Shown: positions 6,887 to 15,232, counted from the first letter of the stretch. The stretch is 22,640 nucleotides of DNA from an uncultured Eubacterium sp. (GCA_910585745.1 CAJUFM010000052.1:1-22640); one strand, 5' to 3'. Numbers and translations: made by a program. Notes: generated by a model from the sequence alone, not told the origin.

Positions 6887-7594
6887 TTAGGATAAGTTTT
6901 CCGCTTCCTCCCGCTCCCGTTCTGCCTGGGATTTGCGAAGGTACACCGGGGCAAATTCCCCTGCCTCCACATATTGATCTTTCTCAAACAAAAGGGTTCC
7001 CACCGCCGCCACGCTGGCTCCTCTCTGATAACGGTTTACCGGCTCCATAAACCGGATCCCGCCCTGGGACAATTCGCGGATCCTGTCCTCAAATACCGGG
7101 ACACCGTCTCCAATATATATAACCTCTTCACCAGTTCGGCCGGCACATGCCACTGCCTCTTCGACCGAAGCCGCTGACGGCTCCAGAAGAACCTCCGGCA
7201 GCCCCCTGGTTATCCGGTATATTCCAAAATACACCTGATTTCTCCGGGCGTCCATGATAGGGCATACCACCGCCCCCTCCTGAGTAACATTTGCCGCTAG
7301 TCCCATCAGGGACGATACTGGCACCACTGGTATTCCCAGCGTCCATGCCAGTCCCTTTGCCGTAGATGCCCCGATCCGCAGCCCGGTAAAAGATCCCGGT
7401 CCCGCTGACACAGCAATACAATCCAGCTCCTCCTGCTTGATCTCTGCCATTTGAAGCATATCGGATATCATCGGCAGAAGCGTCTGGGAATGGGTTTTCT
7501 TATTATGAATCGTATATTCTCCTGTCAGGATCCCATCAGAAATGACTGCCACAGATGCTGTTAATCCTGAACTATCTATGCCTAATATTTTCAC
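6887..7594 (-). CDS. tsaB: tRNA t6A biosynthesis protein TsaB
   Basis: A 235-aa ASKHA-fold partner of TsaD, needed for threonylcarbamoylation of tRNA A37. It opens with KILGIDSSGLTASVAV and has ISDMLQMAEI, the family signature VSAGPGSFTGLRIG (about residues 63-76) and CPIMDARRNQVYFG. It starts at GTG (7594), with GGGAG 6 nt upstream, and overlaps the tsaE stop by 4 nt (GTGA), which indicates translational coupling. In many Firmicutes rimI follows tsaB; here no rimI is present and the small zinc-ribbon gene follows instead. Confidence 0.95.
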   Translation of the reverse strand: MKILGIDSSGLTASVAVISDGILTGEYTIHNKKTHSQTLLPMISDMLQMAEIKQEELDCIAVSAGPGSFTGLRIGASTAKGLAWTLGIPVVPVSSLMGLAANVTQEGAVVCPIMDARRNQVYFGIYRITRGLPEVLLEPSAASVEEAVACAGRTGEEVIYIGDGVPVFEDRIRELSQGGIRFMEPVNRYQRGASVAAVGTLLFEKDQYVEAGEFAPVYLRKSQAEREREEAENLS

Positions 7595-8031
7595 ACTATC
7601 TCCCTTTCCGGTCCACTCACCACAATACTGCGGTAATCAAATCCTTTTTCCAGATCCTTCTCTATCGTTATCTCATAACAGGACGGGGGCAGGATCTCTT
7701 TGATCCGCGACGCCCACTCGATCAGACAGACACCCTCCCCGTAAAAATAGTCCTCAAAACCAAGGTCATACATTTCCTCCACATCACCGATCCGGTACAC
7801 ATCAAAATGATATAAGGGAAGCCTCCCCTCCCTATACTCCTGGATTAGCGTAAACGTAGGACTCGTAATCGGTTCCGTGATGCCGAGCCCCTGGGCAAAC
7901 CCTTTCGTAAAAACAGTCTTTCCGACACCGAGATCTCCGTGAAGCAGGCAGATATCACCAGACTTCACCTGTGTACCAAACTTTTTGCCAAATTCAAAGG
8001 TATCCTTTTCCTCAAAACTTTCATATATCAT
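7591..8031 (-). CDS. tsaE: tRNA t6A biosynthesis ATPase TsaE
   Basis: A 146-aa P-loop ATPase that works with TsaB and TsaD during t6A synthesis. Walker A is LHGDLGVGKTVFTKG (about residues 33-47). Other family landmarks are ITSPTFTLIQEY, YHFDVYRIGD and CLIEWASRI. It starts at ATG 8031, with GGGAG 8 nt upstream, and overlaps the stop of the preceding YcxB-like gene by 4 nt (ATGA). The promoter at 8541-8569 drives the whole ycxB-like/tsaE/tsaB unit. Confidence 0.95.
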   Translation of the reverse strand: MIYESFEEKDTFEFGKKFGTQVKSGDICLLHGDLGVGKTVFTKGFAQGLGITEPITSPTFTLIQEYREGRLPLYHFDVYRIGDVEEMYDLGFEDYFYGEGVCLIEWASRIKEILPPSCYEITIEKDLEKGFDYRSIVVSGPEREIV

Positions 8032-8516
8032 CTGGTATACTCCCTGACCATTTTTGTAATCTCCGTAAACCTGCCATCACATTCTTCCCTGGAAATGATC
8101 AGCGCCGATACAGCATTCATATAAATATACATGGCACCTTTCGTGACCACAACACGACGGATCTGTTCCCACTCTACGTTGGCTGTTCCGGCTATATTCA
8201 CGACCTCAACCCCTTCTGGTGTAAAAGTGTAATGAAAGGGTTCTCGAAAAGCTCCTTTTTTTAGCTGTTCCCAGCCCTTCATCAAAAGTGTAACCGGCTG
8301 GATCACTGTAAACATCAACGCCAGAAACAGCAGGATCACCCTCTGAGCCGCGCCAAAATGATTCCAGAATGCAACCAGTCCTGCAATGGCTGCCACACTG
8401 ATGAGAAGACCGATCACTCCACCGGTACGGAGAAAGTTATTCCTGAGCAGAAAATGGTTTAACGTCTTTTTGTCCAGCTGAACATCAATCTCTATACATT
8501 CTTCGTTTGATTCCAT
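8028..8516 (-). CDS. YcxB-like membrane protein
   Basis: A 162-aa protein with two predicted transmembrane helices (about residues 31-50 and 59-80: GGVIGLLISVAAIAGLVAFW and RVILLFLALMFTVIQPV). A C-terminal soluble part includes HYTFTPEGVEVVNIAGTANV and then WEQIRRVV. That pattern of two helices followed by a PH-like domain fits the YcxB family, whose role is unknown. The start is the ATG at 8516, with AGGAGG 10 nt upstream; a TTG at 8525 is too close to that site. The stop overlaps the tsaE start, so it is the first gene of the tsaE-tsaB operon. Confidence 0.8.
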   Translation of the reverse strand: MESNEECIEIDVQLDKKTLNHFLLRNNFLRTGGVIGLLISVAAIAGLVAFWNHFGAAQRVILLFLALMFTVIQPVTLLMKGWEQLKKGAFREPFHYTFTPEGVEVVNIAGTANVEWEQIRRVVVTKGAMYIYMNAVSALIISREECDGRFTEITKMVREYTR

Positions 8517-8540
8517 TCTGACCAAACCTCCTATATGCTT

Positions 8541-8569
8541 ATTTTATAAAACAAAATTTAAAAAGTCAA
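8541..8569 (-). promoter_or_regulatory. Promoter of the ycxB-like/tsaE/tsaB operon
   Basis: On the minus strand TTGACT (8564-8569), a 17-bp spacer and TAAAAT (8541-8546) give a start near 8534, about 18 nt before the ATG. It occupies nearly the whole gap after rsmF, and I see no terminator there. Confidence 0.8.
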
Positions 8570-8579
8570 CCTTGGATCC

Positions 8580-9986
8580 CTACATCAGCCTCCAGCCCGG
8601 ATGATACTTATTTTTCAGCACACTGCCCCCGAGCTTTCCCCAGCCGAGAGGATAACCATCCACACAGACCAGGATCCATCCGCCCTCCTGCGCTTCCAGC
8701 GTCAGGTCTTCTTTTTCCAGATTAAGGGTTTCCCCTTTCAAATACCGGAGCACCCGCTCGTCCTCTGCGGTGAGCTCTGCCCGTTTGAGATATTCTTCTG
8801 CTCTCAGCGCCATAGCCAGAGACTGGCTCGGTTCAAACCGCTTCTTTTTGATCTCTCCCAGAAAGAGCCCGCTCCGCAGAAAACGAATGCCCCGCAGCTG
8901 CGGAAATATTTCCGGCATATAGTAGAGCATTCCATTTTTGTTTTCTATACGGGACAGGTCAAATTCTTTACTGGAATTTTCTATAAATGCCTCAAAAAGC
9001 TCCCTGTCTCCCCTGCCCAGACCGCTTCTTTTTATCCCAGTGAGCATAGGTTCCCCGTTTTTTCTCTCGCCCGCTGCCTCTTCCCCTTTCCGGCACAAGG
9101 CAAGAAAATGTCCCTCACCATCTAATTTGTGGGGAAATATCCGGACACATTTTTCCAGTTCAGGATCTCCTCCCGCCAGCTCCGGCCTGCCTTTGGCAAA
9201 TCCACGGTATCCTTCCATCTCTAGCAGCCTCAGGTCTCCGTCCAGGGAAAGCAGGTACTCCACACTCGCCTCATCCTCCATGACAGAAAAGGTACAGGTG
9301 GAATACAAAAGCATTCCCCCGTCTTTCAGCATAGGCAGTGCCTGTTCCAGAATTTCTCTTTGAAGCCTGCTGTAAAATGCAGGGCCGTTCTGCTCCCATG
9401 CGCGGATCATCGAAGGATCCTTCCGGAACATTCCTTCTCCGGAACAGGGCGCATCGATCAATATCTTGTCGAAAAATCCTGTGAAGTATTCTCTTAATTT
9501 CGCCGGATATTCCGTCACGATAAAGCTGTTTTCCACCCCAAAAAGCTCTATGTTTTTCAACAGTGCCTTTGCCCTCTTGCTGCTGATGTCATTTGCCACC
9601 AGAAGACCTCTGCCCTTTAGTTTTGCCGCCAGTTCCGTCGCCTTCCCCCCGGGAGCGGCACACAGATCAAGCACCGTATCCCCGGGCTCTACCGGAAGCC
9701 TGGATGCCGGTGTCATGGCGCTGGGATCCTGCAGATAATAAAGTCCGGCAAAATAGTAGGGATGTTTTGCCGGCTGAACCTTGTCCTCATAATAGAATCC
9801 GTTATTTATGTAAGGAATGGGAGTTACATCAAAAGGGCAGATCTCCAAAAACTTTTTCACAGATATCTTTGATGTGTTAACCCGCAGTCCATATTTTCTT
9901 TTTTCTTCCATGGAAGTGAGATACTCCGGGTACTCATCTCCCAGGAGCTGCTTCATTTCATCGCAAAACTTCTGTGGCAATTCCAT
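8580..9986 (-). CDS. rsmF: RsmF/RsmB-type rRNA m5C methyltransferase
   Basis: A 468-aa SAM-dependent RNA methyltransferase of the NOL1/NOP2/Sun group, expected to make m5C in 16S rRNA. The N-terminus (LPQKFCDEMKQLLGDEYPEY, then GLRVNTSK) precedes the Rossmann core: DLCAAPGGKATELAAKL (SAM binding, about 107-123), LVANDIS, ILIDAPCSGEGMFRK (release cysteine) and LLYSTCTFSVMEDE (catalytic cysteine). The C-terminal ~170 residues, ending in VCVDGYPLGWGKLGGSVLKN, match the RsmF-type C-terminal/PUA-like region. Start is the ATG at 9986 with AAGGA about 9 nt upstream. It follows cdd by 21 nt, so the two are probably co-transcribed. Confidence 0.93.
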   Translation of the reverse strand: MELPQKFCDEMKQLLGDEYPEYLTSMEEKRKYGLRVNTSKISVKKFLEICPFDVTPIPYINNGFYYEDKVQPAKHPYYFAGLYYLQDPSAMTPASRLPVEPGDTVLDLCAAPGGKATELAAKLKGRGLLVANDISSKRAKALLKNIELFGVENSFIVTEYPAKLREYFTGFFDKILIDAPCSGEGMFRKDPSMIRAWEQNGPAFYSRLQREILEQALPMLKDGGMLLYSTCTFSVMEDEASVEYLLSLDGDLRLLEMEGYRGFAKGRPELAGGDPELEKCVRIFPHKLDGEGHFLALCRKGEEAAGERKNGEPMLTGIKRSGLGRGDRELFEAFIENSSKEFDLSRIENKNGMLYYMPEIFPQLRGIRFLRSGLFLGEIKKKRFEPSQSLAMALRAEEYLKRAELTAEDERVLRYLKGETLNLEKEDLTLEAQEGGWILVCVDGYPLGWGKLGGSVLKNKYHPGWRLM

Positions 9987-10007
9987 TTTTCCTGTTCCTT
10001 CCTTTTC

Positions 10008-10421
10008 CTAAGATGTGGGCGCCAGTGAAAAGCCATAGGGAAGAAGCTCCGCCAGACGCCTCACCTCATAATCCTCTTCGGAGACTGCCAGTAGCAGCTC
10101 AAACTCCCGGGGATCACAAAACTCCATCATAACCTGCAGACAAACACCGCAGGGCACGATCCTTTCCAAAGGCTTCCCCATATATCCTCCGGCAATAGCG
10201 ATGCGGCTAAACTCCTTCTTCCCCTCACTGACCGCCTTAAAAAAGGCGGTCCTCTCTGCACAACAGGTAGGGGTAAAGGCAGAGTTTTCTATATTGCAGC
10301 CCGTATACACCATCCCGTCTTTCGTCAAAAGCGCTGCTCCCACGCCAAAACCAGAATAAGGACTATATGCCTTCTCCCTGGCTTCCAGCGCCTGGTAAAG
10401 CAATTCCTTCGCATCCTTCAT
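10008..10421 (-). CDS. cdd: Cytidine deaminase
   Basis: A 137-aa tetrameric-type enzyme that converts cytidine and deoxycytidine to the uridines (pyrimidine salvage, cytosol). It shows YSPYSGFGVGAAL, then GCNIENSAFTPTCCAERTA with the catalytic Glu in CAE (Cys as zinc ligand), and PCGVCLQVM with the other two zinc cysteines. Length is normal. The start is the ATG at 10421, with AAGGAG 9 nt upstream. It lies 52 nt after the large membrane-anchored gene and 21 nt before rsmF. Confidence 0.97.
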   Translation of the reverse strand: MKDAKELLYQALEAREKAYSPYSGFGVGAALLTKDGMVYTGCNIENSAFTPTCCAERTAFFKAVSEGKKEFSRIAIAGGYMGKPLERIVPCGVCLQVMMEFCDPREFELLLAVSEEDYEVRRLAELLPYGFSLAPTS

Positions 10422-10473
10422 GCATCATTTCTCCTTCTATAATTGGTCATAAAATATCCTTTTTGCACAAATA

Positions 10474-13002
10474 TCACAGATAACTGACAAACCGGTTTCC
10501 CGCATTCTTAAACATTTCCTCCGCCTGTGTCCGGCTAAAAGTTTCCCGTTTTCCGCTCTGGGGATTATACACTGTCACTGTCTTCGTATCATAACCAGAT
10601 ATAACTACAGCTGTAGAATTTCCAGTCATTCCAATCACATACTTATCACTGCTCACAAAATATAATGCCTGTTCCAGAGTAACACCGCTCAGGTCCACCG
10701 GTTCACTCATATATTGCTGAAACATCTGGTAAATAGACTGTTTCTTCGCAGAAAGTTTCTGTGGCGATATGGAAAAATGATTTGCTTTCAATACCATATA
10801 GGTACATGCCGCCAGATTAGAAATCTTATTAGAGGTCTGGCACATCTCTATCCCCGCTATACTGTTCATCAGAAAGCTGCCGCTCCGCTCCCACATGATC
10901 TTGTGGCTCCCAGAAACTACCACTCCCATCTGCTCATCTGCACGAAGAACCGCCTCTGCCGGATTCTCATAGGCTCCTGTGATCTTTCCTAAGGCGTATA
11001 CATAATACTTTGGCACTTTCAAATCATCCAGATGCACAGAACGCCCGCCGGTTATCAGCTCATCTTCCGCCACTTTATAAGCTGGAACCGTGTCAATAGC
11101 AAAGGTAGCTGGAAATCCGATATACCATTCTGTCAGCGTGGCTGAAGTGACCCTGGTCTTTAGGGAATAGGCTGGAACTTTTTCTTCTGCCTGGTTCAGA
11201 ATACTGTCTTCCGATATCTTACGGAAACCACTGCCTTTTTCCTTCCTTACCCTCGACAGGGTCATCACGTTCCCCTCCACCCGGACATCAGTAACATACA
11301 AGTTCTTTCTGCTATAAGATTTCGATACATTTCCCTCGTTGTCAGCAATCACCATTTTATAACAGGGTATCAGCGGTTCTCCTACTTTAGTACTTGCAAT
11401 ATCCTTCTTTTTCACATAACCATATATCACATCATCGTTAATGACCCCCAGCAGGCGGACATACTCTCCCTCCGCTGCTTTCGGAATAACCACCTTTTTC
11501 TCTGTCTCCAGATGGAAGACCGTGATCTCTTCGCCATACCCCTTTTCCAGTGAGTCCGACCACACATAACAGTTGCTATGACGCATTACCTTAAATCCCT
11601 GGTCTGTGACATTTTCCGCAATCTTCGTGAGCCGTCTGGCTTCCATATTATAAGAATAAACCACATTTGCCACCATGAAATAATAAACATTCCGCTCGCT
11701 GACATAACCATAACTGTTAAAGTCCTGTCTCAGCTGCTGGTAGGTCGTATCCATTGGAAGATAGACCAGTTCATTTAATTTGTCCTCTCCCAGATCATAT
11801 TTATAGAGAACGATAGCCACCTTGCCCTCGTACTGGCCCCGGGGGAAGTATCCATACACAGCAAAATACAGATCACCTTCCTCGTCTGTCTTTAACAGCC
11901 GGATTCCCTGTTCTCCTGTCTCCCGATATTCATAAGAAGCGTTCTGGCTGAAAGAAGAATAAATTTTTGTGATGGTGTTTTTCTTTATATCCATATCATA
12001 ACGATAAAGATCACCACCTCTGGCAAAATACAAGGTTTGTGTTTTCTCATGCTCCAGAATCCCCATATCCGTCTCATTGGTTATGCCGATCTTGATCTGA
12101 TTTTTCTGGACACTGGTAAATCCAGGATCGAATACCGCCTCCATACTCCGCTCGAAATTCAGCAGATAACTATTGCCGGAAGCATAACGTACCCGGTAAA
12201 ATTCATTCACCCGAAACCTCTCTTTTCCGGAAGAAGTCTTTCCCTCCACAAAATAATTCAGCTGAAAGCATGCAGTCTCCATATTATACTCTTTTACTAT
12301 AGGAACCGCTTCTGAAATCTTCTTCGGCGACAATCTCCCCCATGTAACAAGATCGCTGTCTGACTTGATATTCACCGTAGCCAGTGAGTCGTTGGCCGCC
12401 GTGCCGTCTGGTTCCAGATACCGTCCAAGCTCTTCTGCTTTGGATTTATTAAAGGTATCCTCATGAAATTTCATTGCAAACTGCAGCTTTTTGGATAGGT
12501 TGGAATCTTCTGTATAATATTTTAATCTCGTAAAATAATGAACCTTTCTTCCCGTATCTGTGGTAGCAGTCAGGGATAAAATGTATTCTGTACTTGTTTT
12601 AAAACCATAATCAAGAAAAACTTCCAGTTCCCGGATCCCTGCATCGATGGCATTCACATCTCCTGAATAATAGACATCACCATTGGACTTGTCCACCACA
12701 TCATAATGAAGTTTAGACAGTCTCACTTCACCCTTGCTGATGTTGATCTTTAATTTTTTGCTGGTATCCAAAGGTGTTATGGATTCCCTTACAATGTTAT
12801 CCTCAATCGGCCCATTGTAGCCATACAACCGGTTCATCTTTATATTCTGGGAGGTCAGCGTAAGATAGGGAAGGCTTTCCTTCCCCATGTTTACTACGAT
12901 CCCTTCTTCATACACATCACTCTCAAGCCGCTGCCCGAAAAAAAACAAAGCGGCAGCAAAAACCACCATTAGAACGATCGTCTTATACAAATATTTAACC
13001 AT
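10474..13002 (-). CDS. Large membrane-anchored protein with propeller-like centre and C39-like tail
   Basis: An 842-aa protein of a family I cannot name. One N-terminal transmembrane helix (about residues 5-23: LYKTIVLMVVFAAALFFFG) anchors it, with the rest outside the cell. Residues ~60-190 look like a beta-sandwich. Residues ~310-650 contain repeated short beta motifs such as TLYFARGGDLYRYD, GDLYFAVYGY, NVYYFMVANVVYSYN and VIYGYVKK, suggesting a beta-propeller. The last ~140 residues resemble a C39/papain-like peptidase fold (NLAACTYMVLKANHF, VTLEQALYFVS, TAVVISGYDTKTVTVYNP), but the histidine expected before the VVISGY strand is absent (STAVV), so it is probably not an active protease. Start: ATG 13002 with AAGGAG 11 nt upstream. 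It heads a unit with cdd and rsmF. Confidence 0.82.
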   Translation of the reverse strand: MVKYLYKTIVLMVVFAAALFFFGQRLESDVYEEGIVVNMGKESLPYLTLTSQNIKMNRLYGYNGPIEDNIVRESITPLDTSKKLKINISKGEVRLSKLHYDVVDKSNGDVYYSGDVNAIDAGIRELEVFLDYGFKTSTEYILSLTATTDTGRKVHYFTRLKYYTEDSNLSKKLQFAMKFHEDTFNKSKAEELGRYLEPDGTAANDSLATVNIKSDSDLVTWGRLSPKKISEAVPIVKEYNMETACFQLNYFVEGKTSSGKERFRVNEFYRVRYASGNSYLLNFERSMEAVFDPGFTSVQKNQIKIGITNETDMGILEHEKTQTLYFARGGDLYRYDMDIKKNTITKIYSSFSQNASYEYRETGEQGIRLLKTDEEGDLYFAVYGYFPRGQYEGKVAIVLYKYDLGEDKLNELVYLPMDTTYQQLRQDFNSYGYVSERNVYYFMVANVVYSYNMEARRLTKIAENVTDQGFKVMRHSNCYVWSDSLEKGYGEEITVFHLETEKKVVIPKAAEGEYVRLLGVINDDVIYGYVKKKDIASTKVGEPLIPCYKMVIADNEGNVSKSYSRKNLYVTDVRVEGNVMTLSRVRKEKGSGFRKISEDSILNQAEEKVPAYSLKTRVTSATLTEWYIGFPATFAIDTVPAYKVAEDELITGGRSVHLDDLKVPKYYVYALGKITGAYENPAEAVLRADEQMGVVVSGSHKIMWERSGSFLMNSIAGIEMCQTSNKISNLAACTYMVLKANHFSISPQKLSAKKQSIYQMFQQYMSEPVDLSGVTLEQALYFVSSDKYVIGMTGNSTAVVISGYDTKTVTVYNPQSGKRETFSRTQAEEMFKNAGNRFVSYL

Positions 13003-13042
13003 ATGAATCTATGCTCCTTATTATCTAATCCCTGTATGTTAC

Positions 13043-13071
13043 ATCATATCATAGTTAACACAGCAGGGCAA
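13043..13071 (-). promoter_or_regulatory. Promoter of the 842-aa protein gene
   Basis: On the minus strand TTGCCC (13066-13071), a 17-bp spacer and TATGAT (13043-13048) give a start near 13036, about 33 nt before the ATG. A second TATGAT overlaps it at 13048-13053. Confidence 0.6.
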
Positions 13072-13089
13072 GAGAGGACACTGGTAAAT

Positions 13090-13119
13090 TTATCACATCC
13101 GGTCTCTCCGGCATATACT
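13090..13119 (+). promoter_or_regulatory. Candidate promoter of the small rightward gene
   Basis: TTATCA (13090-13095), an 18-bp spacer and TATACT (13114-13119) could serve sigma-A. The same site reads CATATACTA (13112-13120), which fits the sigma-K -10 pattern CATAnnnTA and nearly fits the sigma-E pattern, so sporulation control is possible but unproven. Confidence 0.4.
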
Positions 13120-13151
13120 AATATTAATACAGTGAACGAAAGGAACACTTT

Positions 13152-13550
13152 ATGAATCATATGGAACTTCCCCCACAGGATTACTGGTTCGGACAGCCTG
13201 CCATTCCTTCGATGCAGCCCGTTTTCGGTGCCGGTAAACTCTGGGAAATGGAAAATGACTACTCTTATCTCAAGTACCTGTACCCTGACATATGCAATCC
13301 CGTCCAGGAATTGATCGATGACGAATGCGACCAGCTGGAATACGATGGCAGCTTTATATTTGACTCCTATCCGGATAAAACATCTCTCCAGCAGCTGGCA
13401 CATAAAATACTAAAAAAATGTAACGATAAATCTCCAGACACCTTCCCTATGGATAATAAACATATTCGGGAACTGGTAGAAATACTTCTGTATCACGAAA
13501 TCCTTTATCGGCGGAACCGCTATCGAAACCGAAAACGCCTGTATTATTAA
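13152..13550 (+). CDS. Small protein of unknown function
   Basis: A 132-aa soluble protein. It begins MNHMELPPQDYWFGQPAIPS, has an acidic middle (LYPDICNPVQELIDDECDQL, then EYDGSFIFDSYPDK) and ends very basic (YRRNRYRNRKRLYY). There is no signal peptide or membrane segment, and I do not recognise the family. The start ATG at 13152 has AAAGGA about 8 nt upstream. A reading frame on the other strand at 13044-13403 is rejected because it lacks a start site and runs into the divergent promoter region. The Pro/Tyr-rich start, basic tail and sigma-K-like -10 would suit a spore-associated protein, but that is only an inference. It converges with the EAL gene across a bidirectional terminator. Confidence 0.72.
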   Translation: MNHMELPPQDYWFGQPAIPSMQPVFGAGKLWEMENDYSYLKYLYPDICNPVQELIDDECDQLEYDGSFIFDSYPDKTSLQQLAHKILKKCNDKSPDTFPMDNKHIRELVEILLYHEILYRRNRYRNRKRLYY

Positions 13551-13584
13551 TCCTTTGTTTTAACAGTGTTGTATTGGCGCCCAA

Positions 13585-13637
13585 AAAAGACTTCACATAT
13601 CGTCAGAACTGTGCTGACTTGATCTGTGAAGTCTTTT
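13585..13637. terminator. Bidirectional terminator
   Basis: Perfect 13-bp arms AAAAGACTTCACA (13585-13597) and TGTGAAGTCTTTT (13625-13637) enclose an inner 5-bp hairpin GTCAG/CTGAC (13602-13618). The minus-strand RNA ends in TTTTTT, so it fits the leftward EAL gene best. The + strand has TTTT and would also serve the small gene ending at 13550. Confidence 0.88.
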
Positions 13638-13661
13638 GCGTCCGAAATCACAAGTCGGAGG

Positions 13662-13692
13662 CAGGGTTTAAATTGGTGCCGTCGAGCTAAGA
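13662..13692 (-). repeat. 31-nt 3'-flank motif, copy B
   Basis: It directly follows the EAL gene stop (13695-13697) and aligns ungapped to 584-614 with 23 of 31 positions identical. On the minus strand it reads TCTTAGCTCGACGGCACCAA and on to CCCTG. It is followed by a small hairpin TCCGA/TCGGA (13641-13659) and then the terminator. Function unknown. Confidence 0.4.
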
Positions 13693-13694
13693 TT

Positions 13695-15200
13695 TTATTT
13701 AGTTCCTTCGGCAAATGCAATCTGCTCAAAATCCGTCACCGGCATGGGCTTTGCAAACACATAGCCCTGTATGTAATCACAATCCATCTCCTTAAGGAAA
13801 TCCACCTGGGAACGTATCTCCACGCCCTCAGAGATCGTGCGGAGATTGAGACTCTGCGCCAGATGAAGCACACTGTTAATGATACTCTTGCCCCTCTGGT
13901 CATCCTCCACCTCCTTAAAAAATACACGATCCAGCTTCAAGGCATCCACTTTCACATCTTTCAGCATATTTAGTGAGGAATAACCGCTTCCAAAATCATC
14001 AATGGAACAAAGCATGCCAGCATCGTGAATCTTGTTTATAAGCTCTTTCAACATAGACATTTCATTGTAGAATAAGGATTCCGTAAGTTCAATCTCGATG
14101 GTGTTCTCGGGAATATTATACCGTTCAAGAATCTGCTGATACCGCTTAAAGAAACCAGGCACAGAAAAATGTCCACGGGACATATTAACAGAGACTGGAA
14201 TCTTCGGATAACCACTGGCATCCCATTTTTCAACCAGTTTACATACCTGCTCAAACATATAGAGATCCAGTTCCACAATAAATCCATTTTTCTCAAAGAG
14301 AGGTATGAACTCATTCGGAAAAATCATTCCCTCCACTGGATCTACCCAGCGAACCAATGCCTCCGCACCGCCAATCGTCTCATTCTCAAGTTCATATTTC
14401 GGTTGTAAATATGGCACAAACTCACCATTTCTAAGAGCCCGTTCCATCTTCATCTCAAGTTCTTTTTCCCTGCCCAGAAGCTGTCTCTCCGCATCATCAT
14501 AAACCCCCATATGAACCAGATGCTGCGCCGCTCCAGCCACTTTTTTCAAAGCAATATTGGCCCTCTCCAGCATAGCAGACACCGATGTGCTTTTATCCTC
14601 TACAAGATACACACCAAAGTACATCTTGAGTCCATAGGATTGTCCGTCCATATCCAGAATCTGCGAAAGCTGATCATTGATCCTGGACAAGCGGTGATCC
14701 AGTTTTCCCAGAGAATGAAAACGCATTAACATGCCAAAATTATCCGCCATGATCCTTCCAGAAGTCTCGTCCCACCGAAGAAGCTCTTCATCAATTATCT
14801 TATGTACTTTACATAGTACCATATCGCCAACATCATCCCCATAACTGTCATTGATCAGCTTAAACCGGTCAATATTGGCATACACCACTACGAATTCTCC
14901 CTCTCCCTTCAAAAGCAGGGAAGCAACTCTCTCAAATTCTCTTTTATTCTTACCGCCGGTAACATCATCCCGTCCTCGGTTCCGGTAAAACAAACCATAC
15001 TTAACAGCGATAGAAACCAGAATAACGGCAGTCACCAATGAAAGCAGGCCAATCTTAGCAAGATAATTATCCAGATTCATTAAAGCAATATATAGCACAC
15101 AGACAAAAGAAATTCCGATAATCGTATCCCATATCACCATACCGATCATATGGCGCCATTCGTATAAAACAGACTGCATACGGCTTACAATACGATTCAC
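13695..15200 (-). CDS. Membrane c-di-GMP phosphodiesterase with degenerate GGDEF and intact EAL domain
   Basis: A 501-aa inner-membrane protein predicted to hydrolyse c-di-GMP. Two transmembrane helices (about residues 21-40 and 51-70) precede a GGDEF-like domain whose signature loop reads MADNF (151-155) instead of GGDEF, so cyclase activity is unlikely; it may still bind GTP as a regulatory domain. The EAL domain keeps the key residues: E280 in GGAEALVRW, E374 in ELTESLF, D401-D402 in IDDFGSGYSSL, K422 in LKLDR and E458/E461 in SEGVE. QGYVFAKPMP closes the domain. The start is GTG at 15200, with GGAGG 7 nt upstream. An ATG at 15230 has no ribosome binding site and sits at or before the predicted transcription start. 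A second copy of the 31-nt motif and a strong terminator follow it. Confidence 0.93.
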   Translation of the reverse strand: MNRIVSRMQSVLYEWRHMIGMVIWDTIIGISFVCVLYIALMNLDNYLAKIGLLSLVTAVILVSIAVKYGLFYRNRGRDDVTGGKNKREFERVASLLLKGEGEFVVVYANIDRFKLINDSYGDDVGDMVLCKVHKIIDEELLRWDETSGRIMADNFGMLMRFHSLGKLDHRLSRINDQLSQILDMDGQSYGLKMYFGVYLVEDKSTSVSAMLERANIALKKVAGAAQHLVHMGVYDDAERQLLGREKELEMKMERALRNGEFVPYLQPKYELENETIGGAEALVRWVDPVEGMIFPNEFIPLFEKNGFIVELDLYMFEQVCKLVEKWDASGYPKIPVSVNMSRGHFSVPGFFKRYQQILERYNIPENTIEIELTESLFYNEMSMLKELINKIHDAGMLCSIDDFGSGYSSLNMLKDVKVDALKLDRVFFKEVEDDQRGKSIINSVLHLAQSLNLRTISEGVEIRSQVDFLKEMDCDYIQGYVFAKPMPVTDFEQIAFAEGTK

Positions 15201-15232
15201 TTTATCACCTCCATGCCCTCTTTTGTACATTA

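Noticed and set aside
8938..9363. 141-codon open frame on the + strand inside rsmF
   Set aside because: It is a Ser/Pro-rich antisense shadow of rsmF without a ribosome binding site.
13044..13403. 119-codon open frame on the - strand overlapping the small rightward gene
   Set aside because: It has no ribosome binding site and ends over the divergent promoters. The + strand frame has a start site, promoter and downstream terminator.
13638..13692. c-di-GMP riboswitch near the EAL gene
   Set aside because: The sequence lacks the GEMM core motifs and lies downstream, not upstream, of the gene.
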